DNA of 64,000 nucleotides from Cruorifilaria tuberocauda (taxonomy: Eukaryota; Nematoda; Chromadorea; Rhabditida; Onchocercidae). Below, in pieces: positions 25,045 to 37,500 of the stretch. Each line of letters begins with the position of its first letter. Positions within the stretch are counted from its first letter, which is position 1. The translations under genes and the position numbers were made by a program. A model generated the notes under the pieces. It was not told the origin of the DNA. It saw nothing but the letters and a program-made list of their open reading frames with translations, and did no database searches. The stretch covers positions 60,590 to 124,589 of the forward strand of contig JABVXU010000139.1 in the NCBI GenBank assembly GCA_013365365.1, read 5' to 3'.

Positions 25045-28000
25045 CCTAAACAAGGCGCAAAATATGAACATAGTGCATGAACTGCGAAAAGGAAGAGAAA
25101 TATTCGAAGATTTTAAGGTTTTCATTGAATGCTTAAGTTTCTATTCAATGCTTAGGCTATCTGCAATGGCATCCTTCTTCATAGAAAGAAAAATTAGCAC
25201 GTCCAGAATGTTCCCAATAAAGACAATGCAGCAGGTAGAAGGAACAAGTAATAATGTGGAAATTGTAATATTCATGAGACGATAAAGGACGAGGAAGTAG
25301 TCGTCCCAGAATTTATCAAAATTGGAAGGAAACTGCGTGGCAATGTTGCTCTTACATTAGTTTAAAATTTGAATTAAATTTTGGCTCATGAAAGTTGGAG
25401 GTAATTTGAATTAAAGGGAGAAAGGTGGGAAATCCTGCCAAGATGGGGAGATATTGAGGCGATTATTCAGAAAACATTTAATTATCATTTCTTCGCTGTC
25501 CACCTGTAAAATTGGCAGTAATTTTCTCTTCTAATATTTCCTGATAGCTTTAACATCCAGAAATTTTCAACACGAAGGAAAACTCAGACTGAAAGGTTGA
25601 GGTAGCCCAAATTAATATTCAATAGATTTAATTTTATTAAAGTACGCCTAACGCATTCGCTCATCTGTATCTCCCTATTTCATCTTTCACGTAAAATTTA
25701 CGTAATTTATAGAGAGGCAAGCAAGAATCCTCCCGAAGAAATATATTTCGGTGTGTGTACCTGTACGTGTATTCAATTTCAGTAAGGAAAGATGTAAATG
25801 ATGAGGTTTGCCATGGCAAGAAGAATACGTAATGGAAAGGAGCTACTGACAGGTAAGAGAGAAGAAGAATTTGAAATATGAAAAATGAAAGAGCGCTGGG
25901 ATGATGCGAACGTGTCGTAAAGTTGAATGTGGAAAGGAACATTGGACCATTGCTCTCACGATGAAACACCACTGCTGCTACACACCTAAATGTGGAGAGA
26001 GAGAGCTTGAAGCAGAGAAGAAATGCCTGTCCTCTGTGGTTGCGACTGCATGGCGTCAGTTGCTGTCTGCTGGCAGTTGGCGTCCTCTGACAGGTGTTCT
26101 ACAACAACGTTTCGACGAGGTGCCGTACTGTCCTCTTTCCACTAGCCATCTTTTCTCTCCTCCTTTCTCTCTCTCTCTCTCCTTCCCTCCCATATGATCG
26201 ATAGGGCGAATGATCCTCCTCCCTCCAACCAACTGTTCTTCCTCCTTATCTTCTTCACCTCCATCTCTACTGCACTGTGCCGAGCAGTCACTGTATTCCC
26301 TTCCCTCTCTCTCCTGCTATCAGCGACTTCCCTTCTGTATAGCATCCGTGAGTGACTTCCCTTCCATCTGTTATACCAATATTCATCTACTTCTATGTGG
26401 TACGTGTCCCTCACGTGTCACGTGAATTCTTTTATCTGGATACCGCTTTAAACGAGCATGCTGATCTCATGATCATCTCATCTCGTCGAGGAATCGACTA
26501 CACTTATATAGCTGTCACTGCAATTGAAATTTTAATAATTTGCAGGTTTTTCAGGAATTTTAACCATATCTGAATTGATTTAGCCTCTGGATACTGTCTG
26601 ATAGCACCGTTCACTGTTCAACCTTTTCGCAATTATCTCTGTGTAAACTTTCTTGAAGCTAACATCGATTAATCGATTTACTGTTAAATACGCTTCATTT
26701 TGCTAGCGGTTGAAAGTGTTGCAGATTCCGATGACTTCCATGTTCAGTTCATCTTTCCTATAGCTCCACACCTTCTATCATTTAATCTATAGCGATATGA
26801 CTTCGACTGACTCACACTAAAATCAAAATATAAAACTAATCATCTGGACAGACCATTTGCTTTAACTGTTGGAATTAGATTACTGAAACAGCTGAAAATC
26901 GCGATACTTGTAACGGGTAAATTTCAGCTTCGATGTATAAACTCCCAATAATGATCAGAGGTGGTATTTTGCTCTATCATTATAATTATTCTGTTCAGCT
27001 CATTCACTAATTTAAGTGTGAAAATGATTACACCAAAGATTTCCAAATTAATATCACTAAAATTCCATTAAAAAGGAAAAACTACAATAAAAATGCACTC
27101 TTATTACTGTCGAATAATATGAATTGCTGGAAATTTATTATTAATAACTGTAAACAAAGCTCCGTTTTTCGAATTCCAAATTTATTTCTGATGAATTTTT
27201 TGATGAAAATTTATCATATCAGTTATCGAAATCCTTGATCCCAAGACATAATGGACAATGCAGTTTATTATTACGATTTTACATATGCAGAAAAAGACGG
27301 CATTGTATGACGCATGCAAATGAAATCAGATAGTTATGTGATAACATATATGACCGGTCCAATAAATTAAAAAATGAAAAACATGGTAGCCTCGGAGAAT
27401 ACCTGGGCCGAAATTCGTTGCATTATGAAATCATTTTTAAAGTTATGAAAACAGTGATAAATTAATGTATTAATAATATATTAAATGTATTAATCTTCAT
27501 GCAGGCGTATTCGAATGAAATTATCGCGCAAAATTTACACTATTTATTGAAGCATTTGCATATTTCAATAAAATTATTATGTAGAAATAGAAATTGTTTC
27601 AAGCTATGCTAATTATCGGACACTTTAACTGATTGGAGTTAAATATCATTTTAACTATATGCAAAAGTTGAATATCAAATTTCTTAAACAAAGTGCTTTC
27701 CGGATATCAACAATTTAAACTAAATTGAAAAAAAGGTAAATTTTTTTTTCTAAGGCCACCTGTAGTTATAATCTTGCTTCAGATACATCAGGCTGGCAAG
27801 TATATAATTTTGTACACTATGCGCAAAATTTTTAATTCTTCACATATTGAGGATTTGAATGAAACAACTGAACACTTAAGAAAGACTACTTTACAAAACC
27901 TGATCGTTTCCAAAAAATATCAATAAACATAAGAAAAGACTAGGATCTGTTTTCATTTTCAGTAAGAAATTTTACAGTGCTAATTGTCCGCTTCAATTAT

Positions 28001-28067
28001 TTGGTTAGGGAAAACTACAACTTGTTTGGACGAATAATCAAAATTCCTTATTCTAATTTATCTCACT
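25045..28067. other. Gene-free stretch upstream of the FLYWCH gene
   Basis: No exon chain is visible on either strand. The block at 25.9-26.5 kb is less AT-rich and holds a long pyrimidine tract (about 26150-26190, CTCTCT with CCTTCC). Open frames there are low-complexity and show no domain. It may contain the promoter of the FLYWCH gene, which reads away from it to the left, but no specific element can be assigned. Confidence 0.5.
26150..26190. repeat. Pyrimidine (CT) tract
   Basis: About 40 bases almost entirely C and T (GAGA-like on the other strand), about 1.1 kb upstream of the FLYWCH start codon. It could be a low-complexity repeat or a GAGA-type regulatory tract. Confidence 0.7.
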
Positions 28068-29176
28068 TCAAGTGTCATCCATTGAAATTTCGTCATCTTC
28101 ATCGTTGACATCTAACCTGTCCTGAGGCAAAAATATATTGTAATGTTGAGGCCAGGAAAAAGCATGTGATTTGAAAGCATCGCCAAAACTTTCGTAGTTT
28201 TCTCCATCAAATATAGAAATAATAAACCGAAGACCAATCTAAATATAAAAAAGTCAAACAATCAACATTTACCATTTATATTTGGTTTTTACCTCAAATC
28301 TCTAACTGAATGTAGCAAAACAATCACTATCTATAATTAATATTCTTCTTACATTTTCTGAACTTTAAATGCATAACTACGAGAATCCTAGATTAACGAC
28401 AAAAGATTTATAAAGTTAATTACGTGTTCGATTTCGTTTTACTGACGAATATTAGGCCGTGCTAAGTTCTTACTGTCAGAAAAAACAAGAAAAAAGATAA
28501 AAATTCTAGTAAACTAAATGTATATTAGAAAGTCTTATAGGTTTAGAATCATCCAAAATATTCAATTTTCATAAATAGTATCAAAAGACTGAAAAAACAC
28601 ACTTCAAATTTCCTTCAAAATATATTGCTATGTATTTTTATTTTCTCGCAAAATTAAATTCTATCAATTTTCATATTTGCTTTTATTGAAAAAAATGAAC
28701 ACCTAAATTTTGCAGAAGGAAATTAATTGCTATTGAGAAAACCATTTATATGCATAGTTTCAGTAAAAAATTTAGAATGTTATCATATCAATGTCCAAAA
28801 TTTATTCATTTACTAAAGTCATCGTATCAATAATAAGCTAAACAGCTTATAAGTAAAGACAAAGCTTACGATTGCTGTGATCAACATCATCGAAACTTTA
28901 ACATATGCTGTGCTACCATTAATCGAATCACGCTTAGATGATGTAGTCTGTAAAACACGCCACTTTGAGTAACACGACGAAACTAAGTAGAATTAAAGGT
29001 AAAGAGAGGTATGTTTTCCATACAAAATAAAGTTTAAGCATTTTAAATTAAATTAAAAATAAAATGTAATTTACATTTTTTCTAGCTTCATATGTAGCGT
29101 TGAGGCGGAAAATTGGCAAGACTTGAATATTCTTCAATTTGGTAACCTTTAAATGGCTCAACGACCAACGAAACAT
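28068..29176 (-). CDS. Small single-pass membrane protein, possibly mitochondrial FAM162/UPF0389-like
   Basis: Three exons (29075-29176, 28870-28947, 28068-28238) join in phase 0 to a 116-residue protein. The ATG is one base after a TTCCTAG acceptor, a likely spliced-leader site. The first 25 residues (MFRWSLSHLKVTKLKN...) are basic and amphipathic with no acidic residue, as in a mitochondrial presequence. One membrane segment spans about residues 47-64 (VSMMLITAIIGLRFIISI). The C-terminus is acidic (DVNDEDDEISMDD). The basic approach, single membrane helix and trailing SFGDAFKSHAFSW segment loosely recall FAM162/UPF0389 proteins, but that is a weak match. It is better treated as a small membrane protein of unknown function. 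Confidence 0.7.
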
Positions 29177-29177
29177 C

Positions 29178-32100
29178 CTAGGAACACTTCAAAAATTCAA
29201 AACATGCAATAACAAAAGCACCACAAACGTTTGTTCAACATGTAGTCGTCCCATCCGTCCGTGAAGTACCTAGTGTCACTGAGAGCTAATTATAAATTGC
29301 ATGAAATACTGGGAGATACCGAGATTTCGGTGGTTTGAATATCCCACAACTTGCAATCTTTTGTCTTCCGATCATGCAGTGTTATTCAACATTTCTTATG
29401 TGGAATTCATGGAGGAAACGAAAAAGTTGATCTCAATTTCTTAATTGGCCTTAGCATAAGATTCTAATAAGTTTTTTCCTTAATCACAGTAAACTATCGC
29501 CAAAAATTTTAACCATTAATTATGGAACTTTAAGGAAAGCTAATAAAGAAAGGCAAATACCTGGAGTAAGTCTTTACTTTGTCTAGTGATTAGAAAATTT
29601 TTGAAACCTTGTGTTAAAGACAATTAAGAAATGATCAATTTACTTCTTTCCCACTGCTTCGCGACCTTTTTTTAAACAAGTAAACGATATTTTGCAACCA
29701 TTTAGCAATGAACTGTTTCCTTTTGGAAAGAAACATTTTTATTTATTTATGGATACCTTGAGAAGAGCAAGCGACAGGCGCATTTTGACTTCTTGAACAG
29801 TCATTGCAAAGATTTCTACACTACGGAAATATTCATGTCATTTTGCCAACTTTTTATACGGGAATATTACGATTTTCCGGTAAACTGCTCTCCCAATTCT
29901 GTATGGCAATAACATACAGATAGTACCTGTACAATTGTAGCAAATTAGATGCATGTATATTTTCTGAATGTTGGCATTTTTGCTGAACTTTGAAGATTTA
30001 GTGTTATCGGCAAGACACATTAAATCATACTCTTCAAGAGTTTAGTTAAGTGATGATTGGATCAAAAATATAAATAACAGTTAAAATGATGCTTTTGCTA
30101 ATAATTTTCCCAATCTAATTCGATGCTAAACGTTCGGATGATACACATTTGTTATTGATTTCATTTCGTTTTTTTTAAAAATTTCATTCTATAATGATTT
30201 GACTTATTTTATTAAGGAACAAAACCATCAACTTTATGTTTGTTAGTTAGAATGCTGTGATTATTTAATGTTTTGTTATTTAATGCTTGCTCAATTGACC
30301 GATTCTGTCTTAAGACTATTATGTTCCAAGAGACATCATATTCTTATTCATCAAACTCTTCAGTTAATTGTACATCTAATATGGTATTTCTGAATGCTCT
30401 GTTTTCGCTGTAATGAGCCAGTGGATTGTAGTTCCTTCCAGGCATTTAAGTTTGAAATCCTTGATAATGCAGCTTATGATTTAGTTCTGTTTAAACTACC
30501 CAACTATCAAATGTAAAAATATTTTTGAGAAGTATCATGCTGCTCAAATGAAAATAAACATGATTTCAAGCGTAAAATGCGATACATTTCATCTCTCCGT
30601 GGTTTTCTAGCCTAAAAATGCTGTTCATTTTATTGTCAAATATATTTAGTATATGGATATTTTCTTTAAAAATGCATTATACGAACATACGGAAGTGTCA
30701 CATTTAATTCCATGTCGAAAATTAATTTTAATTTATAGCACTGACATTTTCCATCATTGATTTTGAAGTTTTTTATCTATATAGATAAAAATTTCTTTGA
30801 AATAAAATACTGCAAATTTTGTTTTTGTATAACATAATCATCGTGTTGTCTGTGACATTTCTTCTAGTCTTGTTCATTTAAGCAGGTATTGCTTTAATAA
30901 CCAATTTGATCTTCAAGCATCTTACATTTTCATTGGCATATATGCCCTATGTAAAACTTTTAGTTTAAAAAACATATGAATCATTACATAATGATTTAAT
31001 TCAAATAGATGAAACAGTTTATTTTTTAAATTTTTGGAATTATTTTGGTCATTACTGACTAAGACAAACTTATTTCAGGTATTTTGTTCTCCAGTCCCGT
31101 CACTTAAAACTTCGGGTTCGTCAGATTTCTGAATTTTCTAAGAAAATTTTCTCGGAATTTTGAAACTTTTTAAACTTTGCTTTAGAAACATTTAAACTGT
31201 AGGATACCGAAAAGTTTAAAGCTAGAAAGAGTGAAAATCTGAAGATTTGAGAATGTAACCGGCACACGGATGTACTAGGTAAGAAGAAGAGTTAATATTG
31301 CGGGATGATAAGATCTTTATAGGGCAGGTTATTTATGAATCCTATATTTGAAAAACTTTCTTAATTTTTATTAAAAACTGATCTGGTTTAAGCAGTACAA
31401 GAAATTAATCACTGTTATCTGGAAACCTCCAATTGTGAGCTCCGTCCTTTGTTTGCCCTTTGTCTGTGCAATTATGACGGCGAAGAAATTTCGAAAAACA
31501 CAAATATATTTAACCGAAGAAAATATCTATAAAGAGTTGCAATTTTGTCCAGTATCAAACAAAAATGCATATAATGCATTGTAATTCAAATCTATCCATC
31601 ACTGATCGCGTTACTCAAAGTTTCTCATTGTAATTAAATTTTTGATAGCTGTTATGGAATAATACACTTCGTTATCATTTGCAAATCCAGAATTTGACAT
31701 TAAAAGCTAGCCTTTCGAGAAAGACTTAATTCATATTATTTTCACTATTTTATTAAATAAAGTCAAATATTAAGAATTTGATTAAAAAATAGTTGAATTG
31801 ATGTTACTCAAATATAAGCAAGATAGTGAATAAGAATAAATAAATCTTAAAAATTAGAATAAAAATGTCTATTTCATTTGTGTTATAAATGAAAAGAATT
31901 TTGATTGTCACATGCTTTATTGCTATTTTATTACCACTCTAATCGAACTGAACATGAATATTTTAAAATAAAGTGCGAGAAAAGCAAGTTAAAGTTAGTA
32001 GTATTATTTGAAAAAAGGTCAAAGTTATATGCAAAAAGAATTAAAACTATCATTTGCTTTCAAATTTGCAAATGTTGAAATGAACATCATATTGCTAACT

Positions 32101-34541
32101 TTGACTTGCTTACAGTTTTCTCGCACTTTATTTTGAAATTTTTATGTTCAGTTTAAATTTTTATGCTTAGAAAGGCAAGAAATATTCAAATATCAAGTGA
32201 ATTTAAAATGATTTCCGTTATTCCACTTTTTCATTATTCGTTTCCTGAAAACTCATTTTTCAATTGATCTTCTTCAGTGTGAAGAATTTCTGTTATAATG
32301 AAATAATCAGTGTTTTTACTGGCACAGAACTATTTTTCTATTAACCGTATTTCCGCAGCACATCGCAACCAACTTTAGTCGATTTAACAACTTAATTCAA
32401 GTATCTCTCCCTACAAATGCTTCAAATATAATTCATTTGCATCGAATGTTCTGTGAAACGAACTATTTTTCAAAATATTTCATTGCACCCTAATGTGCAT
32501 AATGTACTTGAAACATCTTAACTTCTCCTAATCATAATTTGTCAGTCAGAAGGACATATTTTTATATCGCGAATTGAAAAAGAGAGTATATAGCATTCAA
32601 CACGGAGCATTAGCAGATGTTATGATTACTTGAAGAATTTTAAAGTTTTTCTGGAATGAAAACAAATGTGAACCGAAGAAGTGCAGATCTTCAGAAATTC
32701 GCCTCATTTAAGAAGGAATAATTTTCTTTTAAACTTCAAACGAATCATTTCTTACATATAATCATTTAAGTATATCCCTGCTTCTCCTTCTGGTCTAACC
32801 TTAAAGGTGCTTGAAATCTCTAAACTTTTAAGTGAAAAAATTGCAAAATCACTTTCAAATTTTGTTGGTTTGAATTTTAGGAGCATCAAATTACTTCATC
32901 GATAACAAAAGGAAATTCCCCATTTTTATTGAGAAAATTCTTCTATTTCCATTAGAAATACTTATATGCGTACACGTTCATTTCTCAAATGATTGAATTA
33001 CTAAAAAGCGGATGTCATTTTGTTTATGGATAAAAATTTAAATTTTATTTGCAAGGTAAATGCTTCTATCATCTTTTTTATTTCTTAATTTTTTTCATTC
33101 AAATTTTGGAGAAGAAGGAAAAGAATAGCAATTCAACGGACAATTTAGTATGATTAGGATTTTTTGATAAATTTCAAATAAAGCTTTCAAATTTTCAATA
33201 ATCTGAAGATTTGTTTTTGTGTTTTTAATTTCAGAAAAATCTTGATTAAAGAGTTAATCAAACGACGGATATGTTAGTATAACAGTTTACTTCCTTCAGA
33301 CAACATAACTCATTCTAATTTCATTAAATGACAACTCATAAATGTTTCAAACCATTACTACGATTAAATTCCAAAAAAATGATCTTTGAACATTTCTGAA
33401 CTAAAATAAAATAAAATTTGATCTAATAAAACTGAACCAAGCTTTTTGACGCTAAATCAGTCTTTACCGTACAAAGCATTTTTGGAGTGAAATATATATA
33501 TTTATCATTTAGCTCCTAAAATCAAGTGCAGAGTAATTGCTCACTGAAAAGGTAAGCCTCTCCATTTTCAAGTTTACTTTTTCCAGTTAATCTTCGACCT
33601 TCCTTTCACATTTTTCTATCCTTTTTCATTCGTCTGCTCAGTTTATTATGTTACATCTCTTGATTTTTGATAAAAATGAAGAAAAAGATAACAGACATGA
33701 AGGAATTTGTCAACAATTAATAAGCCTAAATATTTTATTTTCTAGTTCCAAAATTGGCCAATTTGTATAAGTTTATCGAAGCTTTCAAATCACATGCTTT
33801 GGCTGAAATAAAATTATATATCATTATAATTATATCTGCTACTGTACCGGGAAAACGAACAATTTATCCTTCTATTGACTCTCAATTTTAGCTGAAGCTT
33901 TTCTCTGCATATTTGATGCTTCTTTTGTTCTATTTATCTCTTTCATTTATGCAAAACATTAAAATAGATTTCAAATTCTGAGTGATAAATGTTGGAATGA
34001 AATTAATTTTCTTAAATGAATTGTTGATTTTTATAGTCTGTTATCAATCTTCGATAAAAGATTAAAAGTTGTTATTGTTGAGCTTCAAAGATAATAATGT
34101 TAATTTAGACTATTTGTGATTTATTCTCATTTGAACCAATTGACAATTTATAATTTATAAAACGTAAAAACAAAATCTTCCTTATAATCTTTCTTCAATT
34201 TTATTGCTTTGAAATTTAATCATACTTATATACCTTCCAAATTTCCATTCTTTCATGGTATTTCCTTCAATTTGCATTGTCGAATCATATGTATATGCAA
34301 ATTTAATTATCATCCGACCTGAAATATTGTTTACTTCTTAATTTCAATTAAATCTCTCGCGAAATTTAATCTTTAAAATCGGATTATCGAACATCAACAA
34401 CAAGTAGAAGAAATGAATCATAAACTATGTATTGCTACATAGTAATCACTATTAAACTACGTAGTTAGAAATGCCACACTTGGCATTTCGCGCATTATTA
34501 TATCAGCGATTATTCAAATAACATATCTATCGATAGGTTCA
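29178..34541. other. Gene-free, very AT-rich stretch with a foldback element
   Basis: No exon chain or domain was found on either strand between the small membrane protein gene and the channel gene. The one clear structure is the inverted repeat at 31946-32153. The segment just before 34541 should include the 5' flank of the channel gene; no TATA-like or other element stands out from the AT-rich background. Confidence 0.5.
31946..32153. mobile_element. Foldback (MITE-like) inverted-repeat element, about 208 bp
   Basis: The left arm (31946 to about 32005) begins AACTGAACAT and contains AAAATAAAGTGCGAGAAAA, then GCAAGTTAAAGTTAG. The right arm (about 32093-32153) is its reverse complement, with few mismatches and one 5-base gap. 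The inner part is AT-rich and noncoding. This layout fits a small nonautonomous DNA transposon relic, but no clear target-site duplication or transposase is visible. Confidence 0.65.
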
Positions 34542-37500
34542 ATGAAATCATTAAGAATCTTATCTATTCGCAGCATTCTAATATTACTGATGTATTCGCG
34601 ATTAATGTCCTTTGAAGGCTTAAATTTCAATCGAAAACGACATGACAAGGAAGATGTAGTCGATCTCCAGAATCGATTAAAAGATTCTAAGGTAAATAAA
34701 CCATAATAACTCATGCAGTGAAGTGAAATCATATCAGTAATTCGAAGGTCATCATTCAAGTGCACTTTTTATTACAAAAATCATTTAGCTATTTGTTGCG
34801 AATATTAATTGTGGCTAAAGGTCATTGGACTCATATACTACAGCATTCAGCGAATTATCTTAAAGCAATTTCTATTGAGGTCCCTGAATAATTCCATTTA
34901 AGCAATCCGGTGATTGGGTGGAGAAATTAAATAACTTATTCAATCTAATTTGGAATGAAATTTTAACGGAACAATTAACCCAGCAGTGCTTGGAAAGTTC
35001 CATTATAATCAATCAATTGATATTTAAACATATTTAATTCACTTTTTCAGTTAGAATCCATTCTAAAAAATGAAAAGCTGCCGGAATTATTTGACATAAT
35101 AGATGACAGCAACACAAGTGAGTAAATCAATTATTTATTTTGAAGAACTAATCATGCTTAACTCTTCCTATCTTTAATGTTAATATTATTAATTACAATT
35201 GCCATCTGATAAAGGATAATTTGAATGATTACTTGGTTCACTTCGGGAAAACCAGCTTCAGCAGATGAGTTAAACTAAATTTAGTTTAAGTAATCACCTA
35301 ATATGCCTATTTTAAATAATTTTTGTGGAGATTTGTTAAATTTGGAATTACTTAATATAGATCAATACATCAATTACAATCTTTTAAAGTCTTTTTTGTC
35401 TAAATGTAAAATTATTGCCAAAATATAAAGTAATTGGTCTTTAGCCTAAGCATTCACATATTAAAATATTATTGTGGTCCATTGAAAAATAGTCATAATA
35501 ATTTTTGTTTTTGCTGATTTCAAAACTTTATACTCTAGAATTAATTTCTAAATTTTCAATTCAGCAAGGTTGCTTACAGTAGAATTCCTGGCACAAAGTA
35601 CAGAATCGCCAATCATGAAATACAGTGAAATTAGTGATGTTTGTACATCGGATAAAAAAATAATTGAAATTTTGCTGCAAAAATATAAAGCATATAAAAC
35701 TCCATCAGAAGAAGGTGTTACTGTTTGGATTGAGGTTTGGTTTAATTTAAATAATTAAAGTTTAATGGTTGTCTCTAATTTCAAAATTTAAATGCTCCAA
35801 AAACTGATGAAAGTACATTTCCAGTAATTCAAAGTCGTCTTTCTAATGTTGTCATAACTTTCTTATAACAAATTTCAAACCAATCATGTTTAGATATGGG
35901 TGCAAGAAGTAAATTCAGTAAACGAAATAACGTCCGATTTTGACATGGATATCTATGTAACTGAATTATGGGTTGATAAAGCACTCAGATACGACGATAT
36001 GAACCCATGCAAATATAATTTATCACTTAGCAATGAAGTATTAGTTCTGTTAATTGATCAAATGCCTAATAAACACAGAATAGAAAGTTTGTAAACTTAG
36101 ACTTAACAAATAAAGAAAGTTGTAGTAAAGGACTGATGGTATTGCAAGTTGTTCATGAAGTTTGCAAAAGGCAAACTACCTCTACTAATTCCATCAGTCG
36201 TTTGCGAGATACAGCAAAGGCTGAAGTACATTATGTAAAGTAAAATTGAAATTTGATAATATTAAAATATCGCATTGATTAATATTCATTTCACTTATTA
36301 ATTTACCAGCATTATTGTACATATTGGCCCTAATAAGCTTCTCATATCATCATTTATTTTGGAAATTAATAAAGGATGATTGAAAAAGTTCGTTCTTACC
36401 TTCATCTTTTGATTAAAGTTTCCTCTGAAATTTATGAATCACTTACAATTTTTTCTTTAAATAACATTACTAAAAACTTTATGATAATTCATAATATGGA
36501 AGAAAATTTTCAGATTTTAGATCAAATTTGGAAACCCAACACGGTGTTCATTAATAGTAAGTCAGCAAACATACACAAATCACCCTTTACCAATCTTTTC
36601 CTTATGATTTATCCGAATGGTACTGTATGGGCTAATTACAGGTATTCGAAATTCTTTAACATTTATCGTTTTTATAAGTGAAAGAACATGAATGGATTAT
36701 GAAAAAAAATCAATAAAATGAGGTATCAGTACAAATCCAATTTATCAAATATTAAAACTGAGGATAACAAACTTCTGCTGAGATTACTACAATTTGTAAT
36801 TTCAGAGTACAGGTAAAAGGTCCATGTCAAATGGATTTCACTTCATTTCCAATGGACAAACAGACATGTTTACTGACATTCGAAAGCTTCAGTTACAATA
36901 ATCAGGTACACCAGTCAGTGAAATTTAGCTTTAGAATTGTTCCAAACAAAGCAAACTTGTATTTGAAGTAGAAAAGATAAAAAGTTCAACTATTCCAAGC
37001 TCCTCCAATGAAAATAATTGATAAACAATGAATAAAGGCACAAAAATAAATCAAAGACTTACAGAGTGAAAAGCTATCTCAGGAATATCCAACATCATCC
37101 AATTACCAAACTACAAATCAAAATGGGCATAATAAGCATGCAGAGATAAAGGCTGGTAAACCTTATAGCTAATAGAAAACGAAAACAAAAAAATAGTTGT
37201 CTTTTTCATAAAATCTTTTTCTTCATACCATAAGAAATTAAAATTTACAAAGGGCAAGAAAAAACACATGAAAACATATACATCAAATTCAATCTTATTA
37301 AACAGTAATAGAAGCGATATTGCAGTCTATTTCATAATAAAAAAGAATTATCATTTTGTTTTCTCTTCCTCTATATTAGTCGAGTAAAATCAAAAGCTTA
37401 ATATTTAATAAATTAAAGTTGAAATTGACCGTTTAGAGGGGAAAGTTGACAGACGAAATGAAGAATACTTACTGCTTTCAAATAGCACGTTATCGAAATT

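Noticed and set aside
34514..34765. Minus-strand frame starting [12 protein letters not shown]
   Set aside because: It is the antisense of the channel gene's signal-peptide exon.
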